A stretch of DNA of 64,000 nucleotides, taken from Streptomyces sp. AC512_CC834 (lineage in GTDB: Bacteria; Actinomycetota; Actinomycetes; Streptomycetales; Streptomycetaceae). The notes beneath the pieces are model-generated. The model had not been told where the DNA came from. It saw only the letters and a list, made by a program, of their open reading frames with translations, and did no database searches. The translations under genes were made by a program, and so were the position numbers. Shown here piece after piece: positions 1-8,664 of the stretch (its first letter is position 1; each line of letters starts with the position of its first letter). The stretch is taken from assembly GCF_019049325.1 (NCBI RefSeq), contig NZ_JAGMUO010000120.1, forward strand, positions 124,218-188,217. Direction: 5' to 3'.

Positions 1-509
1 ATGTCCGAGAAGGCGGTCTCCCGCTTCATCAGGTAGTTTTCGTGTGTGCCGTAGGAGGCGCCCTTGTTGTCGGTGTTGTTCTTGTAGAGGTGGATGGGCT
101 GGGCACCGGGTAGCTGGGCGGCCCGCTCGGCGGCCTCGGCCATGATCCGTTCGCCGGCCTTGTCCCACAGCACGGCGTCCCGGGGATTGGTGACCTCGGG
201 AGCGCTGTACTCGGGGTGGGCGTGGTCGACGTAGAGCCGTGCTCCGTTGGTGAGGATCACGTTGGCGAGGCCGATGTCCTCGTCGGTGAGCTGGCTGTTG
301 TCGGCGGCCTCGCGGGCGAGGTCGAAGCCTCGCGCGTCCCGGAGCGGGTTCTCCTCCTCGAAGTCCCAGCGGGCCCGGCGGGCCCGGTGCATCGCCGCCG
401 CGTAGGCGTTGACGATCTGGGACGAGGTGAGCATGGCATTGGCGTTCGGGTGGCCGGGGACGGAGATCCCGTACTCCGTCTCGATACCCATTACTCGCCG
501 TACGGTCAT
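1..509 (-). CDS. dop: Dop, Pup deamidase/depupylase (N-terminal 169 residues; runs off the window)
   Basis: Dop deamidates the C-terminal Gln of Pup and removes Pup from substrates in the actinobacterial proteasome pathway. The visible N-terminus carries the glutamine-synthetase-like GIETEYGIS motif (residues 8-16, E10/E12 metal-binding), the Dop-type segment around residues 47-65 (RWDFEEENPLRDARGFDL), and YVDHAHPEYSAPE with Asp95, matching the family's catalytic Asp. PafA ligases have GIENEFG-type sequences and lack the Dop loop, so Dop is preferred. The ATG at 509 is preceded by AAGGAGG. The C-terminal two thirds lie outside the window. It follows arc on the same strand but is separated from it by a hairpin, so it may have its own promoter in 512-690. 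Confidence 0.95.
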   Translation of the reverse strand, partial: MTVRRVMGIETEYGISVPGHPNANAMLTSSQIVNAYAAAMHRARRARWDFEEENPLRDARGFDLAREAADNSQLTDEDIGLANVILTNGARLYVDHAHPEYSAPEVTNPRDAVLWDKAGERIMAEAAERAAQLPGAQPIHLYKNNTDNKGASYGTHENYLMKRETAFSD

Positions 510-697
510 GCGGCCCTCCTTGCCCGGCAGCGCCCGTAGTGGGCGCCGTTCAAGTACCGCTGGCGCTCCGATGCGTGTGCGGTGCCCGTCCCCGCACTGC
601 GCGACTCGGCGGTATGGAAGAGCCTAGAACGCCTTTGCGCTGGCGGGGAGATCATTTGCGTCATTGCCTTGCTCCAGCCGGGGCTCCGGAAAACAGT

Positions 698-732
698 CGG
701 CTGCGGGTACCCACTGAGGGCACCCGCAGCCG
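698..732 (-). terminator. Hairpin downstream of arc
   Basis: A perfect 11-bp inverted repeat (698-708 and 722-732, 13-nt loop) lies ten bases past the arc stop codon. On the minus strand it is followed by ACTGTTTTCC, a weak T tract. It probably ends arc transcription and insulates dop. Confidence 0.7.
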
Positions 733-741
733 CCCCGCCTT

Positions 742-2508
742 TTACAGGTACTGACCGGTGTTCGCCACCGTGTCGATGGAGCGTCCGGTGTCCGCGCCCT
801 GTTTTCCGGTGACGAGTGTACGGATGTACACGATCCGTTCGCCCTTCTTTCCGGAGATCCGGGCCCAGTCGTCCGGGTTGGTGGTGTTGGGCAGGTCCTC
901 GTTCTCCTTGAACTCGTCCACGCAGGCCTGGAGGAGGTGGGAGACGCGAAGGCCCTTCTGGTTCGCTTCCAGGAAGTCCTTGATCGCCATCTTCTTGGCG
1001 CGGCCCACGATGTTCTCGATCATGGCGCCGGAATTGAAGTCCTTGAAATAGAGGACTTCCTTGTCGCCGTTGGCGTAGGTGACTTCGAGGAAGCGGTTTT
1101 CCTCGGATTCCGCGTACATCTGTTCCACCGCGGTCTGGATCATGCTCTGGACGGTGGCCGCCCGGTCCTTCTCGTGCTCCGTGACGTCGTCCGCGTGGAG
1201 CGGGAGGCGCTCGGTGAGGTACTTGCCGAAGATGTCCTTGGCCGCCTCGGCGTCCGGACGCTCGATCTTGATCTTCACGTCGAGCCGGCCGGGCCGCAGG
1301 ATGGCGGGGTCGATCATGTCCTCGCGGTTGGAGGCGCCGATCACGACCACGTTCTGCAGGCCCTCCACGCCGTCGATCTCGGCGAGGAGCTGCGGGACGA
1401 TGGTGTTCTCCACGTCCGAGCTGACGCCGGAGCCGCGGGTGCGGAAGAGGGATTCCATCTCGTCGAAGAAGACGATGACGGGGGTGCCCTCGCTGGCCTT
1501 CTCCCGGGCCCGCTGGAAGACCAGGCGGATCTGCCGCTCGGTCTCGCCGACGTATTTGTTGAGCAGCTCGGGGCCCTTGATGTTGAGGAAGAAGCTCTTG
1601 CCTGCGGCTTGGCCGGTCACTTCGGCGACCTTCTTGGCCAGTGAGTTGGCGACCGCCTTGGCGATGAGTGTCTTGCCGCATCCGGGGGGCCCGTAGAGCA
1701 GGACGCCCTTGGGCGGACGCAGCTCGTGCTCCCGGAACAGGTCGGGGTAGAGGTAGGGGAGCTCGACCGCGTCACGGATGGCCTCGATCTGTCCGCCGAG
1801 GCCGCCGATCTGCTCGTAACCGATGTCGGGGACCTCTTCGAGGACGAGTTCCTCGACCTCGCTCTTGGGAACGACCTCGTAGACATAGCCGGAGCGGGGT
1901 TCGAGCAGGAGGGCGTCGCCTGGGCGGATGGTGAGGCCGCGCAGTGGTTCGGCGAGCCGTACCACCCGTTCCTCGTCGGTGTGTCCGAGCACCAGGGCGC
2001 GCTCGCCGTCCTCGAGGATCTCCTTGAGGGTGACGATGTCGCCGACGCTCTCGTACTCCATGGCCTCGACCACGTTGAGTGCTTCGTTGAGCATCATTTC
2101 CTGGCCGCGTCGGAGCTCGTCGAGCTCGACGCTCGGGCTGACGTTCACCCGGAGTTTGCGGCCGCCGGTGAAGATGTCGGCGGTGCCGTCCTCGTTCGCC
2201 TGCAGGAAGACGCCGAAGCCTGCCGGTGGCTGGGCCAGCCGGTCGACCTCCTCCTTGAGGGCCACGATCTGGTCGCGGGCCTCGCGGAGTGTGCCGGCGA
2301 GCCGCTCGTTCTGGGCGGACACGCCTGCCAGGTTGGTCTGCAGTTCGACGATCCGCTCTTCGAGGATTCTCGTGTGTCGCGGAGATTCGGCGAGCTTGCG
2401 TCGCAGGACGGCGATCTCCTGCTCAAGGTAGGCCACCTGCCCGGCCGGGTCCTCGGACCCGCGTCCCGGGCGGATGCCGCGGTTCATGTCGTCGTCGTGG
2501 GCTGCCAC
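742..2508 (-). CDS. arc: ARC/Mpa proteasome-associated AAA ATPase
   Basis: This hexameric ATPase recognises pupylated proteins and unfolds them into the 20S proteasome. In order it has an N-terminal coiled coil (about residues 20-75), the inter-domain OB folds, and one AAA domain with Walker A GPPGCGKT (about 270-277), Walker B IVFFDE (about 345) and an arginine-finger region (ASNREDMIDPAILRPGR). It ends in GQYL, the penultimate-Tyr (HbYX-like) tail that docks into the proteasome. The GTG at 2508 is chosen because GGAGG lies about 7 bases upstream and gives the usual 588 residues. An in-frame ATG at 2526 would contain that ribosome site. It is divergent from the ferredoxin gene. Confidence 0.96.
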   Translation of the reverse strand: MAAHDDDMNRGIRPGRGSEDPAGQVAYLEQEIAVLRRKLAESPRHTRILEERIVELQTNLAGVSAQNERLAGTLREARDQIVALKEEVDRLAQPPAGFGVFLQANEDGTADIFTGGRKLRVNVSPSVELDELRRGQEMMLNEALNVVEAMEYESVGDIVTLKEILEDGERALVLGHTDEERVVRLAEPLRGLTIRPGDALLLEPRSGYVYEVVPKSEVEELVLEEVPDIGYEQIGGLGGQIEAIRDAVELPYLYPDLFREHELRPPKGVLLYGPPGCGKTLIAKAVANSLAKKVAEVTGQAAGKSFFLNIKGPELLNKYVGETERQIRLVFQRAREKASEGTPVIVFFDEMESLFRTRGSGVSSDVENTIVPQLLAEIDGVEGLQNVVVIGASNREDMIDPAILRPGRLDVKIKIERPDAEAAKDIFGKYLTERLPLHADDVTEHEKDRAATVQSMIQTAVEQMYAESEENRFLEVTYANGDKEVLYFKDFNSGAMIENIVGRAKKMAIKDFLEANQKGLRVSHLLQACVDEFKENEDLPNTTNPDDWARISGKKGERIVYIRTLVTGKQGADTGRSIDTVANTGQYL

Positions 2509-2753
2509 GGTCCTCACCTCCTCCATGGGGAGCTGGACGCTTCCAGACCCTACCTGGGTGGGTGTCGATTGAAACCCCTAGATCACAAAGACTGTCGGGG
2601 TGTGTCCGATCTTCACCCTTGCGCTCTCCCTCACGCCAGGGGAATACCCACCGAACGTGATGGGAACCCAGGCGGAGGTAGGGTCGAAGTGTTCAACACC
2701 CGTCGGAGCTGGCCGGATTCCCGGAGGGCTCGGCGCAGGAAACGGCAGGAGAG

Positions 2754-3059
2754 ATGAGCGTGCAGCAGAAGGCCGGAGTCGACGGCGGGGCTCTGGAGGT
2801 CTGGATCGATCAGGACCTGTGTACCGGCGACGGCATCTGTGCCCAGTACGCGCCCGAGGTGTTCGAGCTGGACATCGACGGTCTGGCCTACGTCAAGGGC
2901 GCGGGTGACGAGTTGCTGCAGGCGCCGGGAGCGACAACACCCGTGCCGCTGCCGCTTCTCACGGACGTGGTCGACTCCGCGAAGGAGTGTCCGGGCGAGT
3001 GCATCCACGTACGTCGTGTTTCGGACAGGGCCGAGGTCTACGGTCCGGACTCAGAGTGA
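2754..3059 (+). CDS. Single-cluster ferredoxin, Cys-x2-Asp-x2-Cys type
   Basis: A 101-residue soluble electron carrier. The cluster motif is C23-x2-D26-x2-C29 with C79-P80, plus an extra C83. Asp replaces the second cysteine of the usual CxxCxxC...CP motif. From the family this predicts either a [3Fe-4S] cluster or a [4Fe-4S] cluster with an Asp ligand. The ATG follows GGCAGGAG. It stands alone, divergent from arc. The electron donor and acceptor cannot be deduced. No cytochrome P450, a frequent partner of such ferredoxins, is nearby. Confidence 0.9.
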   Translation: MSVQQKAGVDGGALEVWIDQDLCTGDGICAQYAPEVFELDIDGLAYVKGAGDELLQAPGATTPVPLPLLTDVVDSAKECPGECIHVRRVSDRAEVYGPDSE

Positions 3060-3133
3060 CCAAAATGTGACTTTGCGCATACGTTCCGTGACCGTTGTCT
3101 GTTGTGTCACAGCGTCCGGGGCGGGGTCGCCGG

Positions 3134-3715
3134 TCACACGGTGCGTGCCTGGGAGGGCGTGTCGCTGACGAACGCGCCGTTCTTCCACTGCCACTTCGCG
3201 TGGTCCGTGACATCGGGGCAGCAACTGGGCACGTCGGCCGTCGAGTAGCCGAGAAGCGTGGCGCGGACGGCGCCGTCGCGCACCGAGAGTTCGGTGACGG
3301 TGTGGCGGTCCTTGGGGTCCACCAGGGTGGCCACGACGCGGGGCTTGCCGCCGTCGGCGTCCTGCGTGAGGACGTACACCCCGTCGGGCGGCGTGCCCAT
3401 GGGCGCTTCGCAGCGCACGGCGGCCACCGTCTCGGGGCGGCCGTCGCCGTCGAGGTCGCCGGAGGCCTGCTTCCGCACCAGGGTCTTGACCGGGCCGCAG
3501 TCCAGGGGGAAGGCCGCCGTCGCCGGATCGGGCGGCGCGATGTGCTGGGCCGGTGCGCTCTTGGGACCGGGGGCGGGGCTCTGGGCCGCCGTCGCGGCGT
3601 CGGGCTGAAGGACCGAGGACAGAGCGACGACCGCGGCGACGGCCGTGGCGGTGGCGACCCAGTGGATCGGGCGGGTGTGCGTGTGCGAGAGGTCCGGAAC
3701 GGCGGGGTGCTGCAC
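3134..3715 (-). CDS. Secreted or membrane-anchored hypothetical protein with a Ca-binding-like repeat
   Basis: 193 residues. There is a hydrophobic segment at about residues 20-37, then an Ala/Pro-rich linker, then SGDLDGDGRPETVA, resembling an FG-GAP/VCBS-type calcium loop, and CC in DVPSCCPDV near the C-terminus. The shape suggests an extracytoplasmic domain behind an N-terminal signal or anchor. GTG 3715 is chosen because AGGAG lies 9 bases upstream. The reading frame stays open upstream, but that part looks non-coding. The function is unknown. It is transcribed after trmI, beyond a strong hairpin. Confidence 0.75.
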   Translation of the reverse strand: MQHPAVPDLSHTHTRPIHWVATATAVAAVVALSSVLQPDAATAAQSPAPGPKSAPAQHIAPPDPATAAFPLDCGPVKTLVRKQASGDLDGDGRPETVAAVRCEAPMGTPPDGVYVLTQDADGGKPRVVATLVDPKDRHTVTELSVRDGAVRATLLGYSTADVPSCCPDVTDHAKWQWKNGAFVSDTPSQARTV

Positions 3716-3858
3716 GAGGAGTGTCTCCTGTGAGGGCTGTGCCGGTGGGGGTGGCCAGCATCGTGCCACACGTCACAGTGCGGGGGAACGGCGGGGTGGG
3801 TACTGGTTCCGATTCCCGAGTCGCCGCTTGTCCCTTCCGTGGTGTTCGTCAACGCGAC

Positions 3859-3907
3859 GACGCCGTGGTGGAGTTCCGGGACGCTGCCGGAACTCCACCA
3901 CGGCGTC
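3859..3907 (-). terminator. Perfect 21-bp hairpin after trmI
   Basis: Arms 3859-3879 and 3887-3907 are perfectly complementary with a 7-nt loop, 27 bases past the trmI stop. There is no U tract, which is common for Streptomyces terminators. Confidence 0.85.
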
Positions 3908-3933
3908 TGTACGTTGATCGCGGCACGGGCCCG

Positions 3934-4836
3934 CTAGCGGCCGGAGCCTCCGCCGGCGTTGGGGCCGTCGTAGTCGTCGCCGTAGGCGCCCTTGGCGGGG
4001 CGGCGGCGGCGCATGGGGGGCTCGACGCCGTCGGCGAGACGGCGGGCGGTGAGCAGGAAGCCGGTGTGTCCGATCATCCGGTGGTCGGGGCGGACGGCGA
4101 GGCCCTCGACGTGCCAGTTGCGGATCATCGACTCCCAGGAGGTCGGCTCGTTGAAGCAGCCGATCTCGCGGATGGACTCGACGGTGCGGGCGAGCTGGGT
4201 GGTGGTCGCGACGTAGCAGCACAGGATGCCGCCGGGCACGAGTGCCTTGGAGACGACCTCCAGACACTCCCAGGGGGCGAGCATGTCGAGGATGACACGG
4301 TCGACGTCGGCGTCGGACAGGTTGTCCTGGAGGTCGCCGACGGTGAGCTGCCAGGCGGGGTGCGGGCCGCCGAAGTAGCGCTGCACGTTCTGCTGGGCGA
4401 TCTCGGCGAAGTCCTCGCGGCGCTCGTAGGAGTGCAGCATGCCGTGGTCGCCGATGGCGCGCAGCAGGAAGCTGCTGAGGGAGCCGGAACCCACGCCGGC
4501 CTCCACGACGCGTGCGCCGGGGAAGATGTCGGCGAAGGCGAGGATCTGGCCCGCGTCCTTCGGGTAGACGACGGCTGCCCCGCGGGGCATGGACAGGACG
4601 TAGTCGGGGAGCAGGGGTCGCAGCGCGAGGTAGGCGACGTTCCCCGTGGTGCGGACAACGCTTCCCTCGGGAGCACCGATCAGTTCGTCGTGGGGGAAGG
4701 AACCCTTGTGGGTGTGGAAGTTCTTCCCGGCCTCGAGCGTGAACGTGTAGTGGCGGCCCTTGGGGTCGGTGAGCTGAACCTGGTCCCCGACCCTGAAGGG
4801 CCCGCGCCTGCGGGCGGCACCGGTCGGTTCGGACAT
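3934..4836 (-). CDS. trmI: tRNA (adenine-58-N1)-methyltransferase TrmI
   Basis: SAM-dependent enzyme forming m1A58 in the T-loop of tRNAs. It is 300 residues, with an N-terminal beta domain and a Rossmann methyltransferase: motif I VVEAGVGSGSLS (about 110-121) and VILDMLAPWE (about 180-190). The Gly/Arg-rich C-terminal tail is dispensable-looking. Its place beside the proteasome ATPase is conserved in actinobacteria. No ribosome site precedes the ATG. Instead TAGGCT ends six bases before it, so the mRNA is probably leaderless. Confidence 0.95.
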   Translation of the reverse strand: MSEPTGAARRRGPFRVGDQVQLTDPKGRHYTFTLEAGKNFHTHKGSFPHDELIGAPEGSVVRTTGNVAYLALRPLLPDYVLSMPRGAAVVYPKDAGQILAFADIFPGARVVEAGVGSGSLSSFLLRAIGDHGMLHSYERREDFAEIAQQNVQRYFGGPHPAWQLTVGDLQDNLSDADVDRVILDMLAPWECLEVVSKALVPGGILCCYVATTTQLARTVESIREIGCFNEPTSWESMIRNWHVEGLAVRPDHRMIGHTGFLLTARRLADGVEPPMRRRRPAKGAYGDDYDGPNAGGGSGR

Positions 4837-4848
4837 GTGACCAGCCTA
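4837..4848 (-). promoter_or_regulatory. Leaderless -10 element of trmI
   Basis: On the minus strand TAGGCT (4848-4843), six bases, then the ATG at 4836. Transcription would begin at or next to the start codon. Confidence 0.5.
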
Positions 4849-4923
4849 CCGGTTCCCTGCGGGGGGCTTGACCGGTGCAGGGGTGTGGTGGCTGCGGTGC
4901 GTGCGAACGGCGCGGGCCGTAGG

Positions 4924-4962
4924 GGGTTGCTCGCGCAGTTCCCCGCGCCCCTTCGGGGCGCG
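4924..4962 (-). terminator. Dispersed Streptomyces CGCGCCCC hairpin at the end of the M50 gene
   Basis: An 8-bp stem (4944-4951/4955-4962) with a TTC loop lies next to the M50 stop codon. The longer context, GCGCAGTTCCCCGCGCCCC, recurs in intergenic DNA of many Streptomyces as far as I recall. Confidence 0.6.
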
Positions 4963-4963
4963 T

Positions 4964-6748
4964 TCAGCTCGGCCTTGCCATGGCCTTGACGAAGGCGCGC
5001 TCCACGTCGGCCGCGGACAGGACGCCGTAGATCTCGCCGGTCTCCTCGACCACCAGGTATTCGGTCGCCGGGTTGGCGCGCAGGGCGTCGAGGAGTTCCT
5101 CGCCCGACAGCTCGGCCCAGACGCGCATGCCGTCGGTGAGGTCCTGGGCGAGGGTGCCGACCGGCACCCAGGGGCGACGGTGCTCGGGTACGCCGACGAT
5201 GCCGGCCTCGCGGACCAGTGAGGCGGGCCTGCCGTCGGCGTCGACGACGACCAGGGCGCGGGCTCCGGAGGCGTTGGCGCGGCGCAGGGCCTCGGAGAGC
5301 GGGGTGTCGGCCGGGACGGGGACCGCGCGCCGGGTGAGGGCGCGGGCGCGCAGCTCGGGGAGGTGTTCGCGCAGGCGGGCCATGCGCAGGCTGTTTCCGG
5401 CGCCGGTCCAGATGATCGCGGCGAGGATCGCGGCGAGCAGGGCGTCCATCACGGTGTCCATGCCGATGTCGTCCACGGAGTCGGAGCCGAGGGCCCCGGA
5501 CTGGGTGAGCAGGGGCAGTCCGACGAGGACGGAGAGGGCGAGGGCCCGGCCGACCCAGGCCGCGGCGATGGTGCCGTGCATCGGCTTGCCGGTGATCTTC
5601 CAGACGACGGCGCGGAGCATGCGGCCGCCGTCGAGGGGGAGGCCGGGCAGCAGGTTGAAGGCGGCCACGAGGAGGTTGGAGACCATCAGGCCGGCCAGCA
5701 GCACGCCGGTGACGCCGTCGGGCTCGACGGGCAGCAGGGCGACGTAGAAGACGCCGGCGAGGACGAGGGAGAGCAGGGGGCCGACGAAGGCCAGTACGAA
5801 CTCGCGGCCGGGGGTCTCGGCCTCCTTCTCGATCTCGGAGACACCGCCGAAGAACTGGAGCTGGATGCGGCGCACCGGGAGCTTGAAGCGGAGGGCGGCG
5901 ACGGTGTGGGCCAGCTCGTGGACGAGGACGGAGGCGTAGAAGGCGACGGCGAAGAAGAGGGAGACCAGGTAGCGGGCGGCGCCCAGCTCGGGCAGCACGC
6001 GGTCGAGCTGGCCGCCGAACACCCAGGTGATCAGGGCCGCGACCAGGAACCAGCTCGGCGCGACGTACACGGGTACGCCGAAGGGCCGGCCCATCAGGAG
6101 CCCGCCGCCGGGTTCCGGCCGGCGCTGCGGCGGCCGCCCCGGTCCGCCCGCACCGTCGGTGTGGGCCTCGGTACGGTGCCGCGGGCCGCCGGCGCCGTGG
6201 GCAGCGTGCCGGGGGCCCGCGGGGGCGTCGGAGGGGCCGTCACCGTGCGATGGCGGCTTCGACCACGGGCTCGTGGCGTCGTCACCGCCGCCGGACGGGT
6301 CGGCCTTCGGGCCCGGATCCGGAGTCCGGCCCGGGTCCGGGTCCGGAGTCCGGCCCGGGTCCGGGGCCCGAGTCGCGTCGCCCGGGGTGTTCGGGCCGGG
6401 GTCGGGAGCCTCTGCTTCCGGAGCGTCGGCTTCCGGGGTCGGAGAGCCCGATGTCTCGGGGCCGGGCGTTGCTGGACTCGGCGTCTCGGAGCCGGACGTC
6501 GCTCGACCCGGCGTCTCGGAGCCGGACGTCGCTCGACCCGGCGTCTCGGAGCCGGACGTCGCTCGACCCGGCGTCTCGGAGCCGGACGTCACCGGACCCA
6601 GTGTCGTTGGACCCGGCGTTTCGGAGCCCGTGGGGTCCGTGGGGTCCGGTGGTGCGGAGTCGGGGGTCGGGGCCGTGGGACGTGCCTGGGGCCCGGCCGA
6701 CTCGTCGTTGCCGGACCGCGGCTGCCCGCTCCCGCCGCTCACGTCCAC
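4964..6748 (-). CDS. Site-2 protease (M50 family) with C-terminal CBS domains
   Basis: Intramembrane zinc metalloprotease of the Rip/SpoIVFB-like class, which cleaves membrane substrates such as anti-sigma factors. After about 190 Pro/Ser/Thr/Gly-rich residues come several membrane segments with the zinc site HELAH (about 277-281), LPLDGGR with the third ligand (about 367-373), and a CBS pair at the C-terminus. The N-terminus contains tandem SETPGRATSG decapeptides. GTG 6748 is chosen because GAGGGG lies five bases upstream. GTG 6742 is possible. The substrate is unknown. It ends 127 bases before trmI on the same strand. Confidence 0.9.
   Translation of the reverse strand: MDVSGGSGQPRSGNDESAGPQARPTAPTPDSAPPDPTDPTGSETPGPTTLGPVTSGSETPGRATSGSETPGRATSGSETPGRATSGSETPSPATPGPETSGSPTPEADAPEAEAPDPGPNTPGDATRAPDPGRTPDPDPGRTPDPGPKADPSGGGDDATSPWSKPPSHGDGPSDAPAGPRHAAHGAGGPRHRTEAHTDGAGGPGRPPQRRPEPGGGLLMGRPFGVPVYVAPSWFLVAALITWVFGGQLDRVLPELGAARYLVSLFFAVAFYASVLVHELAHTVAALRFKLPVRRIQLQFFGGVSEIEKEAETPGREFVLAFVGPLLSLVLAGVFYVALLPVEPDGVTGVLLAGLMVSNLLVAAFNLLPGLPLDGGRMLRAVVWKITGKPMHGTIAAAWVGRALALSVLVGLPLLTQSGALGSDSVDDIGMDTVMDALLAAILAAIIWTGAGNSLRMARLREHLPELRARALTRRAVPVPADTPLSEALRRANASGARALVVVDADGRPASLVREAGIVGVPEHRRPWVPVGTLAQDLTDGMRVWAELSGEELLDALRANPATEYLVVEETGEIYGVLSAADVERAFVKAMARPS
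6319..6370. repeat. 24-bp GC-rich direct repeats in the M50 linker
   Basis: Two copies of TCCGGAGTCCGGCCCGGG-type units encode the alternating PDPGRTPDPDPGRTP part of the extramembrane N-terminal region. Confidence 0.6.
6481..6600. repeat. 30-bp tandem repeat, four units, in the M50 protease gene
   Basis: Units begin at 6481, 6511, 6541 and 6571. The first three are identical and the fourth diverges in its last ten bases. Each codes for the decapeptide SETPGRATSG in the disordered N-terminal region. Confidence 0.9.
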
Positions 6749-6933
6749 GATGTCCCCTCGTTCGAAGCGTCTCCCGCCTGCCGGACGGGAGGGTCTCCTG
6801 TCGATGGTATGCGTCCGTCCCCGCCCGTTCAGCCCCGGCACCCCTGTCCCTCCCTTCCGTCGCGCCCTTCCGGCGCGGGGGTCACGGCGGCGGGCTGGGT
6901 CACTGTCAGTGGCGGGCCGTAAGGTCTGTGGGC

Positions 6934-7878
6934 ATGGAGACGAGTATCGAGGATGTCGCGCAGGACGCCGACGGGCCCGCCCGGCCGGAGGGGGCCGCGG
7001 CCCCCTCCGCCGCGCCCGTGGCCGTGGCCGTACCGCCCGCCTCGCTCTCGCCGTCCAGGGCGGGCGACTTCATGCAGTGCCCGCTGCTGTACCGGTTCCG
7101 GGTCATCGACCGGCTGCCCGAGAAGCCCAGCGAGGCGGCGACCAGGGGCACCCTGGTGCACGCGGTGCTCGAGCGGCTCTTCGACGCCCCGGCGGGCGAG
7201 CGCACGGCACCGCGGGCGAAGTCGCTGGTCCCGGGCCAGTGGGACCGGCTTCGGGAGAGCAGGCCGGAGGTGGGCGAGCTGTTCGCGGACGATCCGGAGG
7301 GCGAGCGGCTGGCGCGGTGGCTCACCGAGGCGGAGCAGCTCGTCGAGCGGTGGTTCACCCTGGAGGACCCGAGCCGGCTGGAGCCCGCCGAGCGGGAGAT
7401 GTTCGTCGAGGCCGAGCTGGAGTCCGGGCTGCGGCTGCGCGGCATCATCGACCGGGTCGACGTGGCCCCCACCGGCGAGGTGCGGATCGTCGACTACAAG
7501 ACGGGCAAGGCGCCCCGGCCCCAGTACGCGGAGGGCGCGCTGTTCCAGATGAAGTTCTACGCGCTGGTGGTGTGGCGGCTGAGAAAGGTCGTCCCGCGCC
7601 GCCTTCAGCTCGTCTATCTCGGCAGCGGCGACGTGCTCACCTACGACCCCGTCCCGGCGGACCTGGAGCGGGTCGAGCGCAAGCTGCTGGCGCTGTGGGA
7701 GGCGATCCGGCTGGCGACCGAGACGGGCGACTGGCGGCCCCGGCCGACCAAGCTCTGCGGCTGGTGCGACCACCAGGCGCACTGTCCGGAGTTCGGCGGC
7801 ACTCCCCCGCCCTATCCGCTGCCGGTGAGGGCGGCCGACTCCGGCGACACCGAGCAGGGCAGAATGGGGCCGGACTAG
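6934..7878 (+). CDS. RecB-family PD-(D/E)XK nuclease with probable Fe-S cluster
   Basis: 314 residues. The nuclease core has GIIDRVDV and VDYKTGK (about residues 186-192), the PD-(D/E)XK signature. One cysteine in FMQCPLLYRF (about 48) and three in LCGWCDHQAHC (about 274-284) give the Cys-x(n)-Cys-x2-Cys-x5-Cys layout of AddB/Cas4-type Fe-S nucleases. It lacks a helicase domain and has no cas genes nearby, so a stand-alone DNA-repair exonuclease is likely. The ATG lies eight bases after TAAGGT and has no clear ribosome site, so it may be leaderless. Confidence 0.9.
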   Translation: METSIEDVAQDADGPARPEGAAAPSAAPVAVAVPPASLSPSRAGDFMQCPLLYRFRVIDRLPEKPSEAATRGTLVHAVLERLFDAPAGERTAPRAKSLVPGQWDRLRESRPEVGELFADDPEGERLARWLTEAEQLVERWFTLEDPSRLEPAEREMFVEAELESGLRLRGIIDRVDVAPTGEVRIVDYKTGKAPRPQYAEGALFQMKFYALVVWRLRKVVPRRLQLVYLGSGDVLTYDPVPADLERVERKLLALWEAIRLATETGDWRPRPTKLCGWCDHQAHCPEFGGTPPPYPLPVRAADSGDTEQGRMGPD

Positions 7879-7892
7879 CGAAGGAGACTTAC

Positions 7893-8564
7893 GTGGCCAT
7901 CCGCGTCCTACTGGTCGACGACCAGCCGCTGCTGCGCACAGGCTTCCGGATGATTCTGGAGGCGGAGCAGGACATCGCTGTCGTCGGCGAGGCCGGAGAC
8001 GGCCTCCAGGCACTCGACCAGGTGCGGGCGCTGCAGCCCGATGTGGTGCTGATGGACATCCGCATGCCGCGGATGGACGGTGTGGAGTCGACCCGGCAGA
8101 TCACCGGGCCCGAGCGGGACGGCCCGGCGAAGGTGCTGGTCCTGACCACGTTCGACCTCGACGAGTACGTGGTGGAGGCGCTGAAGGCGGGCGCCAGCGG
8201 CTTCCTGCTCAAGGACGCCCCGGCCAACGAGCTGGTGCAGGCGATCCGCGTGGTGGCGAACGGCGAGGCGATGCTCGCGCCGAGCATCACCCGGCGGCTG
8301 CTCGACAAGTACGCCACGCATCTGCCCTCCGGCGACGAGCCGGTGCCGGACACCCTGCACACGCTGACGGACCGTGAGGTCGAGGTGCTCAAGCTGGTGG
8401 CCCGCGGGCTGTCCAACGCGGAGATCGCCGCCGACCTCTTCGTCAGTGAGACCACCGTCAAGACGCACGTGGGCCATGTGCTCACCAAGCTGGGCCTGCG
8501 GGACCGGGTGCAGGCCGCGGTGTACGCGTACGAGAGCGGCCTGGTCCGTCCCGGCGCGCAGTAG
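7893..8564 (+). CDS. NarL/FixJ-family response regulator, orphan
   Basis: 223 residues. The receiver domain has acidic pair D9/D10, phospho-acceptor D55 (VLMDIRMP) and a conserved Lys in FLLKDAP. The C-terminal LuxR-type helix-turn-helix is LTDREVEVLKLVARGLSNAEIA...TVKTHVGHVL. AAGGAG precedes the GTG. It follows the nuclease by 14 bases and may be cotranscribed. No histidine kinase is within the window, so its partner is unknown. Confidence 0.93.
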   Translation: MAIRVLLVDDQPLLRTGFRMILEAEQDIAVVGEAGDGLQALDQVRALQPDVVLMDIRMPRMDGVESTRQITGPERDGPAKVLVLTTFDLDEYVVEALKAGASGFLLKDAPANELVQAIRVVANGEAMLAPSITRRLLDKYATHLPSGDEPVPDTLHTLTDREVEVLKLVARGLSNAEIAADLFVSETTVKTHVGHVLTKLGLRDRVQAAVYAYESGLVRPGAQ

Positions 8565-8602
8565 GCCGCTCGCCGCGGCGCCCGGCCGGCGCGCTGACGA
8601 AC

Positions 8603-8647
8603 CCCGAAGGGCGCCCTCTTCCGATGGAGAAGAGGGCGCCCTTCGGG
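8603..8647. terminator. 19-bp bidirectional terminator between convergent genes
   Basis: Arms 8603-8621 and 8629-8647 pair perfectly. It lies between the response-regulator stop and the stop of the opposite-strand binding protein. Confidence 0.88.
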
Positions 8648-8664
8648 CTTGACCGGTGCGGGTG

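Noticed and set aside
506..1681. Minus-strand frame overlapping arc in another frame
   Set aside because: Arg/Gly/Pro-rich translation without motifs, fully inside arc.
2509..2526. ATG 2526 as the arc start
   Set aside because: It would include the GGAGG ribosome site in the coding sequence. The GTG at 2508 gives the standard protein.
6481..6600. CRISPR-like array
   Set aside because: The repeats are contiguous, in frame and coding, with no unique spacers.
6934..7878. Cas4 or another CRISPR component
   Set aside because: The Fe-S nuclease layout is shared with Cas4, but there are no cas genes or spaced repeats in the window.
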